Counted from the first letter of the stretch, positions 1-10,854 are shown. The stretch is DNA of 64,000 bases from Bradyrhizobium sp. 4 (GCF_023100905.1 NZ_CP064686.1:7218001-7282000), one strand, 5' to 3'. Program-made: numbers and translations. Notes: generated by a model from the sequence alone, not told the origin.

Positions 1-2
1 GC

Positions 3-2561
3 GCGACGATCGTGTCCTCCGACAAGGACCTGATGCAGCTCGTCACCGATTGCGTCACCATGTACGACACCATGAAGGACCGCCGCATCGGCATCCCCGA
101 GGTGATCGAGAAGTTTGGCGTGCCGCCGGAGAAGGTGGTGGAAGTGCAGGCCCTGGCCGGCGATTCCACCGACAACGTTCCTGGCGTACCCGGCATCGGC
201 ATCAAGACCGCGGCGCAGCTGATCGTCGAATATGGCGATCTCGAGCAATTGCTGTTCCGCGCCACCGAAATCAAACAGCCGAAGCGGCGCGAGGCGCTGA
301 TCGAGAACGCCGAGAAGGCGCGCATCTCGCGGCAGCTCGTATTGCTCGACGACAAGGTCGACCTCGACGTCCCGCTGGACGATCTCGCCGTCCACGAACC
401 CGATGCGCGCAAGCTGATCGCGTTCCTGAAGGCGATGGAATTTTCCACGCTGACGCGCCGCGTCGCCGAGTTCTCGCAGATCGATCCGGCCAACGTCGAT
501 GCCGATCCGGGCTATTCCAGCGGCGCCAGCGTCTTCTCGCCGCTGCCGCCTTCGGACGTCGTGCCAGCCCCGGGAGCCGGCGCGCCGGCGCAAGCGCCAG
601 TGGGCCAGCGCAATGCATCGGCGACCAAGGAGGACAAGGCCGCGAGCCCGAAGGGCGCGCCGATCTCTCTCGCCGCCGCGCGCGAAGAGGCTTTGCGCAA
701 GCTTCCGGTCGACCGCAGCAAGTACCAGGCCGTCAAGACGCTGGCGGAACTGAACGCGTTCATCGCGCGCATCCATGATGCCGGCCATGTCGCGGTCGAG
801 ATCCGGGCAAACTCGATCGACCCGATGCAGGCCGATCTCTGCGGTATCGCGCTGGCGCTGGCGCCGAACGAAGCCTGCTACGTGCCGCTGGCGCATAAGC
901 AGTCCGGCGGCGGCGCCGGCCTGTTCGACGCAGGCCTCGCGCCCGATCAGGTCAGGCACAGTGATGCGATCGAGGCGCTGCGGCCGGTACTGGAATCACC
1001 AGGCATTCTCAAGATCGGCTTCGACGTCAAATTCACCGCGGTGATGCTGGCGCAGCACGGCATCACATTGCGCAACACCGATGATGCCCAGCTGATCTCC
1101 TACGTGCTCGACGCCGGCCGCGGCTCGCATGCGCTGGAGCAGCTGTCCGAGCGCTGGTTCGGTCACGCCATGCTCAAGGAGAACGAGCTGCTCGGCAGCG
1201 GCAAGGGCAAGATCACGTTCGACCAGGTGCCGATCGACAAGGCCGCGGCGCTGTCGGCGGAAGGCGCCGACATCACCTTGCGCGTCTGGCGCGTGCTGAA
1301 GCCGCGCCTTGTCGCCGAGCACATGACCACGGTCTACGAGACGCTGGAACGGCCCCTGGTATCGGTGCTCGCGCGCATGGAGCGGCGCGGCATTTCGATC
1401 GACCGCCAGGTGCTGTCGCGTCTCTCCGGCGACTTCGCTCAGACCGCGGCCCGCGTCGAAGCCGAGATCCAGCAGATCGCGGGCGAGCCGGTCAATGTCG
1501 GCAGCCCGAAGCAGATCGGCGACATCCTGTTCGGCAAGATGGGACTGTCCGGCGGCACCAAGACCAAGACCGGCGCGTGGTCGACCACCGCTCAGGTGCT
1601 CGACGAGCTCGCCGAGCAGGGCCACGACCTCCCGAAGAAGATCCTGGAGTGGCGCCAGGTCTCCAAACTGAAATCGACCTACACCGACGCGCTGCCGACC
1701 TACGTGAATGCCCAGACCCACCGCGTCCACACGACCTACGCGCTGGCCGCGACCACGACCGGCCGGCTGTCGTCGAACGAGCCAAATCTGCAGAACATTC
1801 CGGTGCGCACCGAGGACGGCCGAAAAATCCGCCGCGCCTTCATCGCAACGCCGGGGCACAAATTGGTCTCCGCCGACTATTCGCAGATCGAGCTGCGGCT
1901 GCTCGCCGAGATCGCCGACATTCCCGTGCTGCAGCAGGCGTTCCGCGACGGTCTCGACATTCACGCCATGACGGCGTCGGAAATGTTCGGCGTGCCGATC
2001 AAGGGCATGCCGAGCGAAATCAGGCGCCGCGCCAAGGCGATCAATTTCGGCATCATCTACGGCATTTCGGCATTCGGTCTCGCCAACCAGCTCGGCATCG
2101 CGCGCGAAGAGGCCTCCGCCTACATCAAGAAATACTTCGAGCGCTTCCCCGGCATCCGCGCCTACATGGACGAGACGCGCGACTTCTGCCGGAACCACGG
2201 CTACGTCACCACGCTGTTCGGACGGAAGATGTACTATCCCGACATCAAGGCTTCGAACGCCTCGGTGCGCGCCTTCAACGAGCGCGCCGCGATCAACGCC
2301 CGGCTCCAGGGCACCGCCGCCGACATCATCCGCCGCGCCATGACGCGGATGGAGGCTGCACTCGCCGAGAAGAAGCTTTCGGCGCAGATGCTGCTCCAGG
2401 TGCACGACGAACTGATCTTCGAGGTGCCGGACGCGGAGGTCGAGGCCACGCTTCCCGTCGTGCAGCACGTGATGCAGGACGCGCCGTTCCCGGCCGTGCT
2501 GCTCTCGGTGCCGCTACATGTCGATGCACGCGCAGCCAACAATTGGGACGAGGCGCATTGA
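3..2561 (+). CDS. polA: DNA polymerase I, 5' end cut by window edge
   Basis: DNA polymerase I fills gaps during repair and Okazaki maturation. The reading frame is already open at the first bases, so an N-terminal part of the 5'-3' exonuclease domain lies outside the window. The visible start continues that domain (SSDKDLMQLV, and a GVPGIGIKTA helix-hairpin-helix). A 3'-5' exonuclease-like domain follows (about residues 240-440), then a complete polymerase domain with motif A (SADYSQIELRLLA), motif B (RRRAKAINFGIIYG) and motif C (LLQVHDELIFEV). The proofreading sites look degenerate: the FDTET motif is replaced by VEIRA, and the NLKYD motif by DVKFT; only the last Asp (GADIT) is kept. Polymerase activity is near certain and proofreading is doubtful. 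Confidence 0.96.
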   Translation, partial: ATIVSSDKDLMQLVTDCVTMYDTMKDRRIGIPEVIEKFGVPPEKVVEVQALAGDSTDNVPGVPGIGIKTAAQLIVEYGDLEQLLFRATEIKQPKRREALIENAEKARISRQLVLLDDKVDLDVPLDDLAVHEPDARKLIAFLKAMEFSTLTRRVAEFSQIDPANVDADPGYSSGASVFSPLPPSDVVPAPGAGAPAQAPVGQRNASATKEDKAASPKGAPISLAAAREEALRKLPVDRSKYQAVKTLAELNAFIARIHDAGHVAVEIRANSIDPMQADLCGIALALAPNEACYVPLAHKQSGGGAGLFDAGLAPDQVRHSDAIEALRPVLESPGILKIGFDVKFTAVMLAQHGITLRNTDDAQLISYVLDAGRGSHALEQLSERWFGHAMLKENELLGSGKGKITFDQVPIDKAAALSAEGADITLRVWRVLKPRLVAEHMTTVYETLERPLVSVLARMERRGISIDRQVLSRLSGDFAQTAARVEAEIQQIAGEPVNVGSPKQIGDILFGKMGLSGGTKTKTGAWSTTAQVLDELAEQGHDLPKKILEWRQVSKLKSTYTDALPTYVNAQTHRVHTTYALAATTTGRLSSNEPNLQNIPVRTEDGRKIRRAFIATPGHKLVSADYSQIELRLLAEIADIPVLQQAFRDGLDIHAMTASEMFGVPIKGMPSEIRRRAKAINFGIIYGISAFGLANQLGIAREEASAYIKKYFERFPGIRAYMDETRDFCRNHGYVTTLFGRKMYYPDIKASNASVRAFNERAAINARLQGTAADIIRRAMTRMEAALAEKKLSAQMLLQVHDELIFEVPDAEVEATLPVVQHVMQDAPFPAVLLSVPLHVDARAANNWDEAH

Positions 2562-2597
2562 AGCTACGTCTTCGCTTCGCTCCTTCCAAACTTACAG

Positions 2598-2645
2598 TGT
2601 CGTCCCGGCCCCCCGTGCGCAATTGCGCACTAGGCCGGGACGACG
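2598..2645. repeat. Compact palindromic repeat (GTCGTCCCGGCC family)
   Basis: An imperfect palindrome lies just downstream of polA. Its outer arms are GTCGTCCCGGCC and GGCCGGGACGAC, around a core GTGCGCAATTGCGCAC that is itself a perfect 16-bp palindrome. The same core and arms recur at 36721-36762, so this is a dispersed family. It could fold as a hairpin after polA, but there is no T-run, so it is called a repeat and not a terminator. Confidence 0.85.
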
Positions 2646-2748
2646 CTGGAGGGACACGCACAAGCTGAATTGTCCTCCGAGCAATTGCGCGATGGCGGCG
2701 CGATCGCCCGCACATTAAAATCGTGCCGTCTCCCGCACCGGTTCAGCC

Positions 2749-3384
2749 ATGCCCCACGCCTCCGCCCTGCTCGGCTTCGCTCTCGTCTGCCTCGGCCTCG
2801 TGCTCACCCCCGGGCCGAACATGATCTACCTGATCTCGCGTTCGATCACGCAAGGGCCGGCCGCGGGCATCGTCTCGCTCGGCGGCGTGGCGCTCGGATT
2901 CGTGTTCTACATGCTGTGCGCGGCGTTCGGCATCACGGCGCTGCTGCTCGCCGTTCCCTTTGCCTATGACGCGTTGCGCTTCGCCGGCGCCGGTTATTTG
3001 CTGTGGCTGGCCTGGCAGGCGGTAAAGCCGGGCGGTCGCTCGCCATTCCAGGTCAAGCAGCTTGCGATCGACAGCCCGCGCAAACTGTTCGCAATGGGGT
3101 TCGTCACCAATCTGCTCAACCCGAAGATCGCGATGCTCTACCTCGCGCTGCTGCCGCAGTTCATCGATCCCACCGCCGGCAGCGTGCTGACGCAGTCGGT
3201 GGTGCTCGGCGCGATCCAGATCGCGATCAGCGTCAGCGTGAATGCCATGATCGCGCTCGCGGCAGGATCGATCGCGCTGTTTCTCGCAAACCGGCCAAGC
3301 TGGATGCTGGTCCAGCGCTGGCTGATGGGCACGGTGCTGGCCGGGCTTGCGGTGCGGATGGCGGTCGAGGCGCGGAAGGTGTGA
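2749..3384 (+). CDS. LysE/RhtB-family amino acid exporter
   Basis: A 211-residue inner membrane protein of the LysE/RhtB translocator family, which exports amino acids or related small metabolites. The family signature is visible at the N-terminus (LTPGPNMIYLISRSITQGPAAG), as is the mid-protein NLLNPKIAMLYLALLPQFI segment. About five to six hydrophobic segments fit the usual 200-215 residue length. The ATG start gives an immediate hydrophobic first helix. It stands alone, convergent with the transferase gene downstream. The substrate cannot be told from sequence. Confidence 0.92.
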   Translation: MPHASALLGFALVCLGLVLTPGPNMIYLISRSITQGPAAGIVSLGGVALGFVFYMLCAAFGITALLLAVPFAYDALRFAGAGYLLWLAWQAVKPGGRSPFQVKQLAIDSPRKLFAMGFVTNLLNPKIAMLYLALLPQFIDPTAGSVLTQSVVLGAIQIAISVSVNAMIALAAGSIALFLANRPSWMLVQRWLMGTVLAGLAVRMAVEARKV

Positions 3385-3390
3385 TTTTCA

Positions 3391-3416
3391 CCTCTCCCCG
3401 TAAGAACGGGGAGAGG
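3391..3416. terminator. Hairpin between convergent genes
   Basis: A perfect 10-bp stem (CCTCTCCCCG / CGGGGAGAGG) with a 6-nt loop sits 6 bases after the LysE gene and just after the convergent transferase gene. There is no strong T-run. This CTCTCCCCG hairpin type is also common as a dispersed repeat in related genomes (recollection, not tested), so it may be repeat and terminator at once. Confidence 0.6.
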
Positions 3417-3430
3417 GAGAAGAGCCACCC

Positions 3431-4057
3431 TCAATCCAGCTTCGCCTCCATGCCCCGCTTCACCGGCGGACGGGCCATCAGGGCCTCGTACCAGCGCTTG
3501 ACGTGGGGGAAGTCGGCCAGGTCAACCTTGTGGCGAGGGTGACGCCAAGCCCAGCCCAGGATAGCAAAATCGGCAACCGATAGCTCGCCGGCGACGAAAT
3601 CGCGGGCCTCCAGCCGGCGGTCGAGGACGCCGTAGAGCCGTCGCGTCTCCGCCATGTAGCGCTTGAGGCCGTAGGCGCGGTCCTGCTCGTTCTCGAGCGC
3701 GATGAAATGGTGCACCTGGCCCGGCATCGGCCCGAAGCCGCCCATCTGCCACATCAGCCATTCATAGACGGGGATGCGGCCCGAAAGCGATTTCGGCAGG
3801 AATTTGCCGGTCTTTTCGCCGAGATACAGCAGGATCGCACCCGACTCGAAGATGCTGACCGGTTTGCCGTCCGGGCCATCGGGATCGAGGATCGCGGGGA
3901 TCTTGTTGTTGGGCGAGAGCTTCAGGAACTCCGGCGCCATCTGCTCGCCCTTGCTGATATTCACCGGGATCACCTTGTAGGGCAGCCCCATTTCCTCCAG
4001 CGCGACCGAGATCTTGCGGCCGTTCGGCGTGTTCCAGGTGTGCAGCTCGATGGTCAT
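3431..4057 (-). CDS. Glutathione S-transferase family protein, nu-class-like (YfcG/YghU type)
   Basis: A 208-residue soluble protein with an N-terminal thioredoxin-fold domain and a helical C-terminal domain. The motifs NTPNGRKISVALEEMGLPY, SPNNKIPAILDPDG and FESGAILLYLGEKTG, followed by WQMGGFGPMPGQVHHF, match the YfcG/YghU group of disulfide-bond reductase-like glutathione transferases. ATG at 4057 is chosen because homology begins at MTIELHTWNTPNG; the frame extends further upstream but that part overlaps the divergent pyrE region and has no family resemblance. It is divergent from pyrE with about 175 bp between them. The substrate is unknown. Confidence 0.9.
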   Translation of the reverse strand: MTIELHTWNTPNGRKISVALEEMGLPYKVIPVNISKGEQMAPEFLKLSPNNKIPAILDPDGPDGKPVSIFESGAILLYLGEKTGKFLPKSLSGRIPVYEWLMWQMGGFGPMPGQVHHFIALENEQDRAYGLKRYMAETRRLYGVLDRRLEARDFVAGELSVADFAILGWAWRHPRHKVDLADFPHVKRWYEALMARPPVKRGMEAKLD

Positions 4058-4232
4058 TTGTCGCGTGTCCTTCCCCGGGGATATCCGGCATCCACCTACT
4101 CCAGAACGTTGCACCCCCACAACCGACGGGCCGGGATGGCCGATCCCTGTTGACGGGGGAAGCCCCCTCTGGAATGTCGGGGCCGTCGCGGATAAATTCC
4201 GCCACCTCCAAAAACGCTCCCGAGGGCCCGCC

Positions 4233-4796
4233 GTGTCTAAATCAGCCTCCCGCGCCCGCCTGTTCGAGATCATCCGCCGGCGCTCTTTCGGCCGCGGCGA
4301 GGTGACGCTCGCGTCGGGTCGCAAGAGCGACTTCTACTTCAACCTCAAGCCGACCATGCTCGACCCGGAAGGTGCGACGCTACTCGCCGAGCTGACCTAT
4401 GAGGCGCTGAAGGACGACCAGCTCGATTTCATCGGCGGGCTCGAGATGGGCGCGGTGCCGCTGGCCGGCGCGCTGGCGCAGATCTCCTGGATCAAGGGCC
4501 ATCCCATCGCGGCCTTCTTCGTGCGCAAGAAGCCGAAGGAGCATGGCGCGAAGCTCGCGATCGAGGGGCTGCCCAAGGGCGAAACGCTGGAGGGCAAGCG
4601 CGTCGTGATCGTCGAGGATGTCACCACCACCGGCGGATCGGCGATGAAGGCGGTGGAAGCGGTACGCGAGACCGGCGCCGAAGTGGTGCTGGTGCTGACC
4701 ATGGTCGACCGCGAGGAAGGCGCCGACGACACCTTTGGCGCGGCCAACCTGCCATTCCGCTCGCTGTACAAGGCGTCGGAGTTTTTGAAGGCTTGA
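4233..4796 (+). CDS. pyrE: Orotate phosphoribosyltransferase
   Basis: It converts orotate and PRPP to orotidine 5'-phosphate in de novo pyrimidine synthesis. The 187-residue protein shows the SGRKSDFYFNLKPTMLDPEG substrate region, the flexible-loop lysines (FFVRKKPKEHG) and the PRPP-binding motif VVIVEDVTTTGGS. I chose the GTG start at 4233 because it gives the usual length and the upstream in-frame codons have no homology. Divergent from the glutathione transferase gene. Confidence 0.93.
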   Translation: MSKSASRARLFEIIRRRSFGRGEVTLASGRKSDFYFNLKPTMLDPEGATLLAELTYEALKDDQLDFIGGLEMGAVPLAGALAQISWIKGHPIAAFFVRKKPKEHGAKLAIEGLPKGETLEGKRVVIVEDVTTTGGSAMKAVEAVRETGAEVVLVLTMVDREEGADDTFGAANLPFRSLYKASEFLKA

Positions 4797-4815
4797 GGGG
4801 CTAAACTTTCTCCGC

Positions 4816-4898
4816 CGTCGTGCCCGGGCTTGACCCGGGCATCCACGTCTTTGCCGCACCAGAGATCGTGGATGGCCGGGACAAGCCCGGCCATGACG
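4816..4898. repeat. Inverted palindromic repeat doublet
   Basis: Two 32-bp arms (4816-4847 and 4867-4898) are inverted copies of one another, 28 of 32 positions matching, with a 19-bp spacer. Each arm can also fold alone (GCCCGGGCTTGACCCGGGC). The outer ends read CGTCGT and, inverted, CGTCAT. It lies 20 bases past pyrE and belongs to the same architectural class as the repeats at 10752, 39145 and 44988. Confidence 0.9.
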
Positions 4899-5035
4899 AG
4901 GTCCACCTCGTCCGGCGACACCGCTGCCCCTCAACCGCTCATTTACCATCCCGCCTTATGGTGAATCATGTGCTGAGACCTGAGGGTCCCGGCCGGTTGG
5001 GTAGCGTCGGGTGGAGTAAGCGTTTGCGTACAGTC

Positions 5036-5839
5036 ATGTCCCATGCGCGCCGGTGGCGTCGCGCGATACTCGCAGCCGCCACATTGGCAGCACCGCTGCT
5101 TGCGGCTCCGGCCCCGGTTTCGGCCGAAGGCCTCTTCGACTTCTTCTTCGGCGGAATGCAGCAGCAGCGGCCGCAGCGTGAGGTGCCGCAACAGGCGACC
5201 TCCTACGCCGATCCCTTCACCGGCCAGCAGAATGCCGCAAGCCCGCCATACGTGCCGCCGACACGTGCGGCCGCGGCCGGCGGCTCGGGACCGGCGTTCT
5301 GCGTGCGCAGCTGCGACGGCAAATATTTTCCGCTGATGCGCGGCCTCACCTCGCCCGCGCAGATGTGTCAGGCCTTCTGTCCTGCAAGCGCGACCAAGAT
5401 CTATTTCGGCTCCTCGATCGACGGCGCGGCGTCGCAGACCGGCGAGCGCTACGCCGATAGCGAGAACGCGTTCGCCTATCGCAAGGCGCTGCGCACCGAC
5501 TGCACCTGCAACGGCCGCGAGCCGGTCGGCCTCGCTCCGGTCGATCTGGCGCTGGACTCGTCGCTGAAACCCGGCGACGTGATCGCCACCAGCGACGGCC
5601 TCGTCGCCTATACCGGCATCCGCGTCGGCAACGACCAGGCCGCGGACTTCACCCCGGTCGCCTCCTATCCCGGTCTCACCGCGCAGGTTCGCGCGCGGCT
5701 CGGCGAGATGAAGGTGGCGCCGGTGCGCGCCGAGACGGTGGCGGCGGATAGCCCCGCCGCGGAGATCGTGCGCGAGACACTGCCCGACGTGACGGTGCCG
5801 AAAACGCAGAAGCCGGCGAAGCGGGCGGGGCTGGAGTAG
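5036..5839 (+). CDS. DUF2865-type exported protein
   Basis: A 267-residue protein with an N-terminal signal peptide (RRWRRAILAAATLAAPLLAA ending at PVSA). A Gln/Pro-rich linker and a cysteine-containing domain follow (FCVRSCDGKYFPLMRG, MCQAFCPASATKIYFG, RTDCTCNG). This pattern matches the DUF2865 family of rhizobial and Bradyrhizobium exported proteins; the function is unknown. The six conserved cysteines probably form disulfides in the periplasm. I chose the ATG at 5036 because it places the signal peptide at the very N-terminus; another ATG at 4958 is possible. It is a single gene with no obvious partner. Confidence 0.8.
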   Translation: MSHARRWRRAILAAATLAAPLLAAPAPVSAEGLFDFFFGGMQQQRPQREVPQQATSYADPFTGQQNAASPPYVPPTRAAAAGGSGPAFCVRSCDGKYFPLMRGLTSPAQMCQAFCPASATKIYFGSSIDGAASQTGERYADSENAFAYRKALRTDCTCNGREPVGLAPVDLALDSSLKPGDVIATSDGLVAYTGIRVGNDQAADFTPVASYPGLTAQVRARLGEMKVAPVRAETVAADSPAAEIVRETLPDVTVPKTQKPAKRAGLE

Positions 5840-5878
5840 CTCTCAGAAGCGCTGCGCTGCGTCCGGGGCACGAGACCG

Positions 5879-6310
5879 TCACCGTCCGATGATCACGCCG
5901 ATCACATTCGGCGCCGCCAGATATTTCTCCTCGATTGCCGCGCGCGCGGCGGCGCGGTTGTCTGCCGTGAGCAGGCCGCGCTTCTCGGCCAGGATCATCC
6001 AGCAAAAACCCCACCAATCAGTGAGCATGCCCTGATCGTCGACGAGGTCATACCCCTGCTCGGCGGCGAAGATGCGCGCATGCGCTTCGTCCAGCGTATC
6101 CAAGAACAGATGGTCCTCGGCCGAGAACAGATCGTCGCTGACATCGTCGATGGTGTAGCCCCAGATCGACTGGCACACCGCGTTGAACTCGCGGTCGAAC
6201 TGGTCGTCGTCGACCGCGTAGCGCCGCGCCGCCTGATGCAGCCGCGACAGCGAGCGCGCGAAATCGGCGATCCTGGTGAGGGCAAATTGATCGAAGGCAA
6301 TGGTGGACAT
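5879..6310 (-). CDS. Hypothetical cytosolic acidic protein
   Basis: A 143-residue acidic protein with no signal peptide or membrane segment. Tryptophan- and acid-rich stretches (SIWGYTIDDVSDDLFSAED, LTDWWGFCWMILAEKRG) suggest a compact alpha-helical fold. I do not recognise the family. The ATG at 6310 begins MSTIAFDQFALTRIADFARS; a longer start is possible at 6355. It is convergent with the DUF2865 gene. Confidence 0.65.
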   Translation of the reverse strand: MSTIAFDQFALTRIADFARSLSRLHQAARRYAVDDDQFDREFNAVCQSIWGYTIDDVSDDLFSAEDHLFLDTLDEAHARIFAAEQGYDLVDDQGMLTDWWGFCWMILAEKRGLLTADNRAAARAAIEEKYLAAPNVIGVIIGR

Positions 6311-6423
6311 GTAGTCCTCGCGAAGTCTGTCAGACGCTAGATATTGTGCCGGCAACGCGCCGAATCACAATGATATATCAAAGACTTGCTAAAGTGTTCT
6401 TAATTTGTTCCGAGGCTTGCCGT

Positions 6424-6460
6424 TGTCGTCCGGCGAAGGCCGGGCCCCATAACCACCGTT
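6424..6460. repeat. Left inverted arm of the GIY-YIG cassette
   Basis: This arm reads TGTCGTCCGGCGAAGGCCGG and then CCCCATAACCACCG. It is a near-perfect inverted copy of 6786-6824, with one single-base indel and about four or five substitutions. The internal CCGGCGAAGGCCGG can fold as a small hairpin. It ends 30 bases before the GIY-YIG start codon. The same core occurs as an inverted pair without a gene at 39145-39284. Confidence 0.9.
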
Positions 6461-6490
6461 GCCAGACGTTTTCAGAATCGGTGCCCAGCG

Positions 6491-6784
6491 ATGAATGCAC
6501 CAGCCGTGTACTACGTCTACATTCTCGCGAGCCGACGTTACGGCACGCTATATATCGGCATCTGCAACGACCTGGGCAATCGATTGTCACTACATCGTTC
6601 GGGACGCGGTTCGAAGTTCGTCAGCAAGTACGGCCTGACGCGGCTCGTCTATGTCGAGACATACGCAATTCCATCCGAAGCAATCGCACGTGAGAAAGCG
6701 CTGAAGGAATGGCACCGCGACTGGAAGATTCGCCTGATCGAACAGGAAAATCCGGATTGGCGCGACCTGTCTCATCTTCTCTGA
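6491..6784 (+). CDS. Small GIY-YIG nuclease-domain protein
   Basis: A 97-residue protein that is essentially one GIY-YIG domain, as in the YhbQ/UPF0213 group. The two signature strands are visible as YYVYIL (residues 7-12) and LYIG (20-23), followed by the Arg/His region RLSLHRSGRGSKFV and an acidic helix AREKALKEWHRDWKIRLIE with the likely metal-ligand Glu. The family cleaves or nicks DNA, but cellular roles of these stand-alone forms are poorly known. The gene is enclosed by inverted palindromic repeat arms 30 bases upstream and 1-2 bases after the stop codon, which suggests it moves or acts with the repeats. Confidence 0.92.
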   Translation: MNAPAVYYVYILASRRYGTLYIGICNDLGNRLSLHRSGRGSKFVSKYGLTRLVYVETYAIPSEAIAREKALKEWHRDWKIRLIEQENPDWRDLSHLL

Positions 6785-6785
6785 C

Positions 6786-6824
6786 AGCGGTGGTTGTGGG
6801 TCCCGGCCTTCGCCGGGACGACAC
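6786..6824. repeat. Right inverted arm of the GIY-YIG cassette
   Basis: This arm reads AGCGGTGGTTGTGGGTCCCG followed by GCCTTCGCCGGGACGACAC. Its reverse complement matches the arm at 6424-6460. It starts one base after the GIY-YIG stop codon, so the pair encloses the gene and almost nothing else. The outward-facing end again reads GTGTCGT when read from outside. Confidence 0.9.
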
Positions 6825-6848
6825 CGTTTTTGTAGCGCGCGACCAGCC

Positions 6849-7103
6849 TCACATCGCCGACATCAACCTATCCCCGCACGCGCTCGCATAAAACTTGCCG
6901 CCGCATTGGCGCTTGATGGCGGCGCAGCGGGCGGCGGGCGTGGCGTTTTGCGGGAGCGAGACCGCGCAGCTCAGGCCGTCGGCGCTGCGGCCCGTCTTGC
7001 CGGCGGCGAAGGCGGCGCTGGACGCGGTGGTGCAGACGACGAGGAAGGTGGCGGCGGCGATTTCGATCAGCCGTCTCATCAGAGCTTTCATCGGAGAGTT
7101 CAT
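6849..7103 (-). CDS. Small secreted cysteine-containing protein
   Basis: An 84-residue protein with a signal peptide (MRRLIEIAAATFLVVCTTAS ending near AFA). The short mature part has four cysteines (LSCAVSL, AARCAAIKRQCGGKFYASACGDRL), a pattern of small disulfide-stabilised periplasmic proteins. I do not recognise a named family. The ATG at 7103 is chosen because AGGAGG lies 7 bases before it. Confidence 0.7.
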   Translation of the reverse strand: MNSPMKALMRRLIEIAAATFLVVCTTASSAAFAAGKTGRSADGLSCAVSLPQNATPAARCAAIKRQCGGKFYASACGDRLMSAM

Positions 7104-7300
7104 GGGGCGCCTCCTCCACACTGATGGCTGAATTGGCCGCCATTCTAGCACCAAATCCACGTTTCCCCGTATGCGTCCGGGTTCCCAAATCGGCCCGTTC
7201 CTTGCATAATTTTACGCCAACGCAGTGCACGGTCGCACCAGCAATGGTTCCGGTACAGAGGCAAGATGCGTAGGGTCAGTAGTGTTCTCGCGACCAGGAA

Positions 7301-9826
<2,526 letters not shown>

Positions 9827-9920
9827 ATTTCCGCGACGTGAAATCGGTTACTCACGAGGTAATTGCACAAGCCGGCGGCGAACGTGATATGACGTCCGTC
9901 ATTGAACGCCGGATCGAATA

Positions 9921-10736
9921 ATGCACGCCAAGCTCCCGCACCCTTTCGACGACGCCACCGGCGTCACCGCCGGTGACTCCAGCTGGCAGGGGCACACCAG
10001 CGACGACTATTGGGCGTTTGTCGGCCCGTTCGGCGGCGTCACGGCCGCGACTATCCTGCGTGCGCTGATCGAGCATCCGGAACGTGCCGGCGATCCGCTG
10101 GCACTCACCGTCAATTATTGCGCGCCGATCGCGAAGGGACCGTTCGATCTGGACGTGCGGCTGGTGAAGGCCAATCGCTCCAGCCAGCACTGGAGCGTCG
10201 AACTGTCGCAAGGCGGCGGCGAGGTCGCAACGCTCGCCACCGCCGTATTCGCCGAACGCCGGTCGTCCTGGGAGCACAGGGTGGCGCAATGTCCCGATGC
10301 AAAGCCGTTCGAAGAGACGATGCCGTTCCCGAAGATCGCGGCGTCCTGGGCCAACCAGTACGAATTCCGCTTCGTCGAGGGCGAGATGCGGATCGGCCCG
10401 CCCAAGCCCGAGCTCGCCAGCACTTACTCAAAGCTCTGGATCAGCGATCGCGAGCCGCGCAAGCTCGACATGCCGTCGCTGATGTCGATGTCGGACGCTT
10501 TCTTCGGCCGCATCTTCCACGCACGGCGCGAGCTGGTGCCGTTCGGCACGGTGTCGCTGACGACGTATTTCCACACCGACAGCGAAGAGCTCGCGGCCGA
10601 GGACATCACCCGCGTGCTGGCGACCGCCGATTCGAAGATCATGCACAAGAGCTACGCCGACCAGAACGCCGAGCTGTGGTCGCCGAACGGAAGACTGCTC
10701 GCGACGAGCACGCAGATCGCCTATTTCAAGGTGTAG
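9921..10736 (+). CDS. TesB-like acyl-CoA thioesterase family protein
   Basis: A 271-residue soluble protein with two hotdog-like halves. The first half has GPFGGVTAATILRA and LALTVNYCAPIAKGPFDLDV; the second has SMSDAFFGRIFHARRE and VSLTTYFHTDSEEL, as in the double-hotdog thioesterase superfamily (TesB/4HBT_3). It is expected to hydrolyse acyl-CoA thioesters, but substrate length is not evident. It starts at ATG 9921, 94 bp after glgP on the same strand, and a palindromic doublet follows immediately. Confidence 0.85.
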   Translation: MHAKLPHPFDDATGVTAGDSSWQGHTSDDYWAFVGPFGGVTAATILRALIEHPERAGDPLALTVNYCAPIAKGPFDLDVRLVKANRSSQHWSVELSQGGGEVATLATAVFAERRSSWEHRVAQCPDAKPFEETMPFPKIAASWANQYEFRFVEGEMRIGPPKPELASTYSKLWISDREPRKLDMPSLMSMSDAFFGRIFHARRELVPFGTVSLTTYFHTDSEELAAEDITRVLATADSKIMHKSYADQNAELWSPNGRLLATSTQIAYFKV

Positions 10737-10751
10737 CTGCTTCCGCAAGTT

Positions 10752-10831
10752 CGTCATTGCGAGCGCAGCGAAGCAATCCAGACTGTTTCCGCAGAGGGAT
10801 TCTGGATTGCTTCGCTGCGCTCGCAATGACG
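10752..10831. repeat. Perfect 31-bp inverted repeat doublet
   Basis: The arms 10752-10782 and 10801-10831 are perfect inverted copies over 31 bases, with an 18-bp spacer. The arms start CGTCATTGCGAGCGCAGCGA and end in AATCCAGA. It could form a large stem-loop at the 3' end of the thioesterase transcript. The perfect match between arms suggests recent insertion or ongoing correction. Confidence 0.95.
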
Positions 10832-10854
10832 GTGGAGAGACATCTCGAAAAGCA

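Noticed and set aside
996..2468. Long open frame antisense to polA (490 codons)
   Set aside because: High-GC codon bias leaves the opposite strand open. The translation is rich in His/Arg/Asp without domains, and polA itself is certain.
10752..10831. CRISPR-like repeat
   Set aside because: Only two inverted copies with an 18-base gap, no array of direct repeats or spacers and no cas genes.
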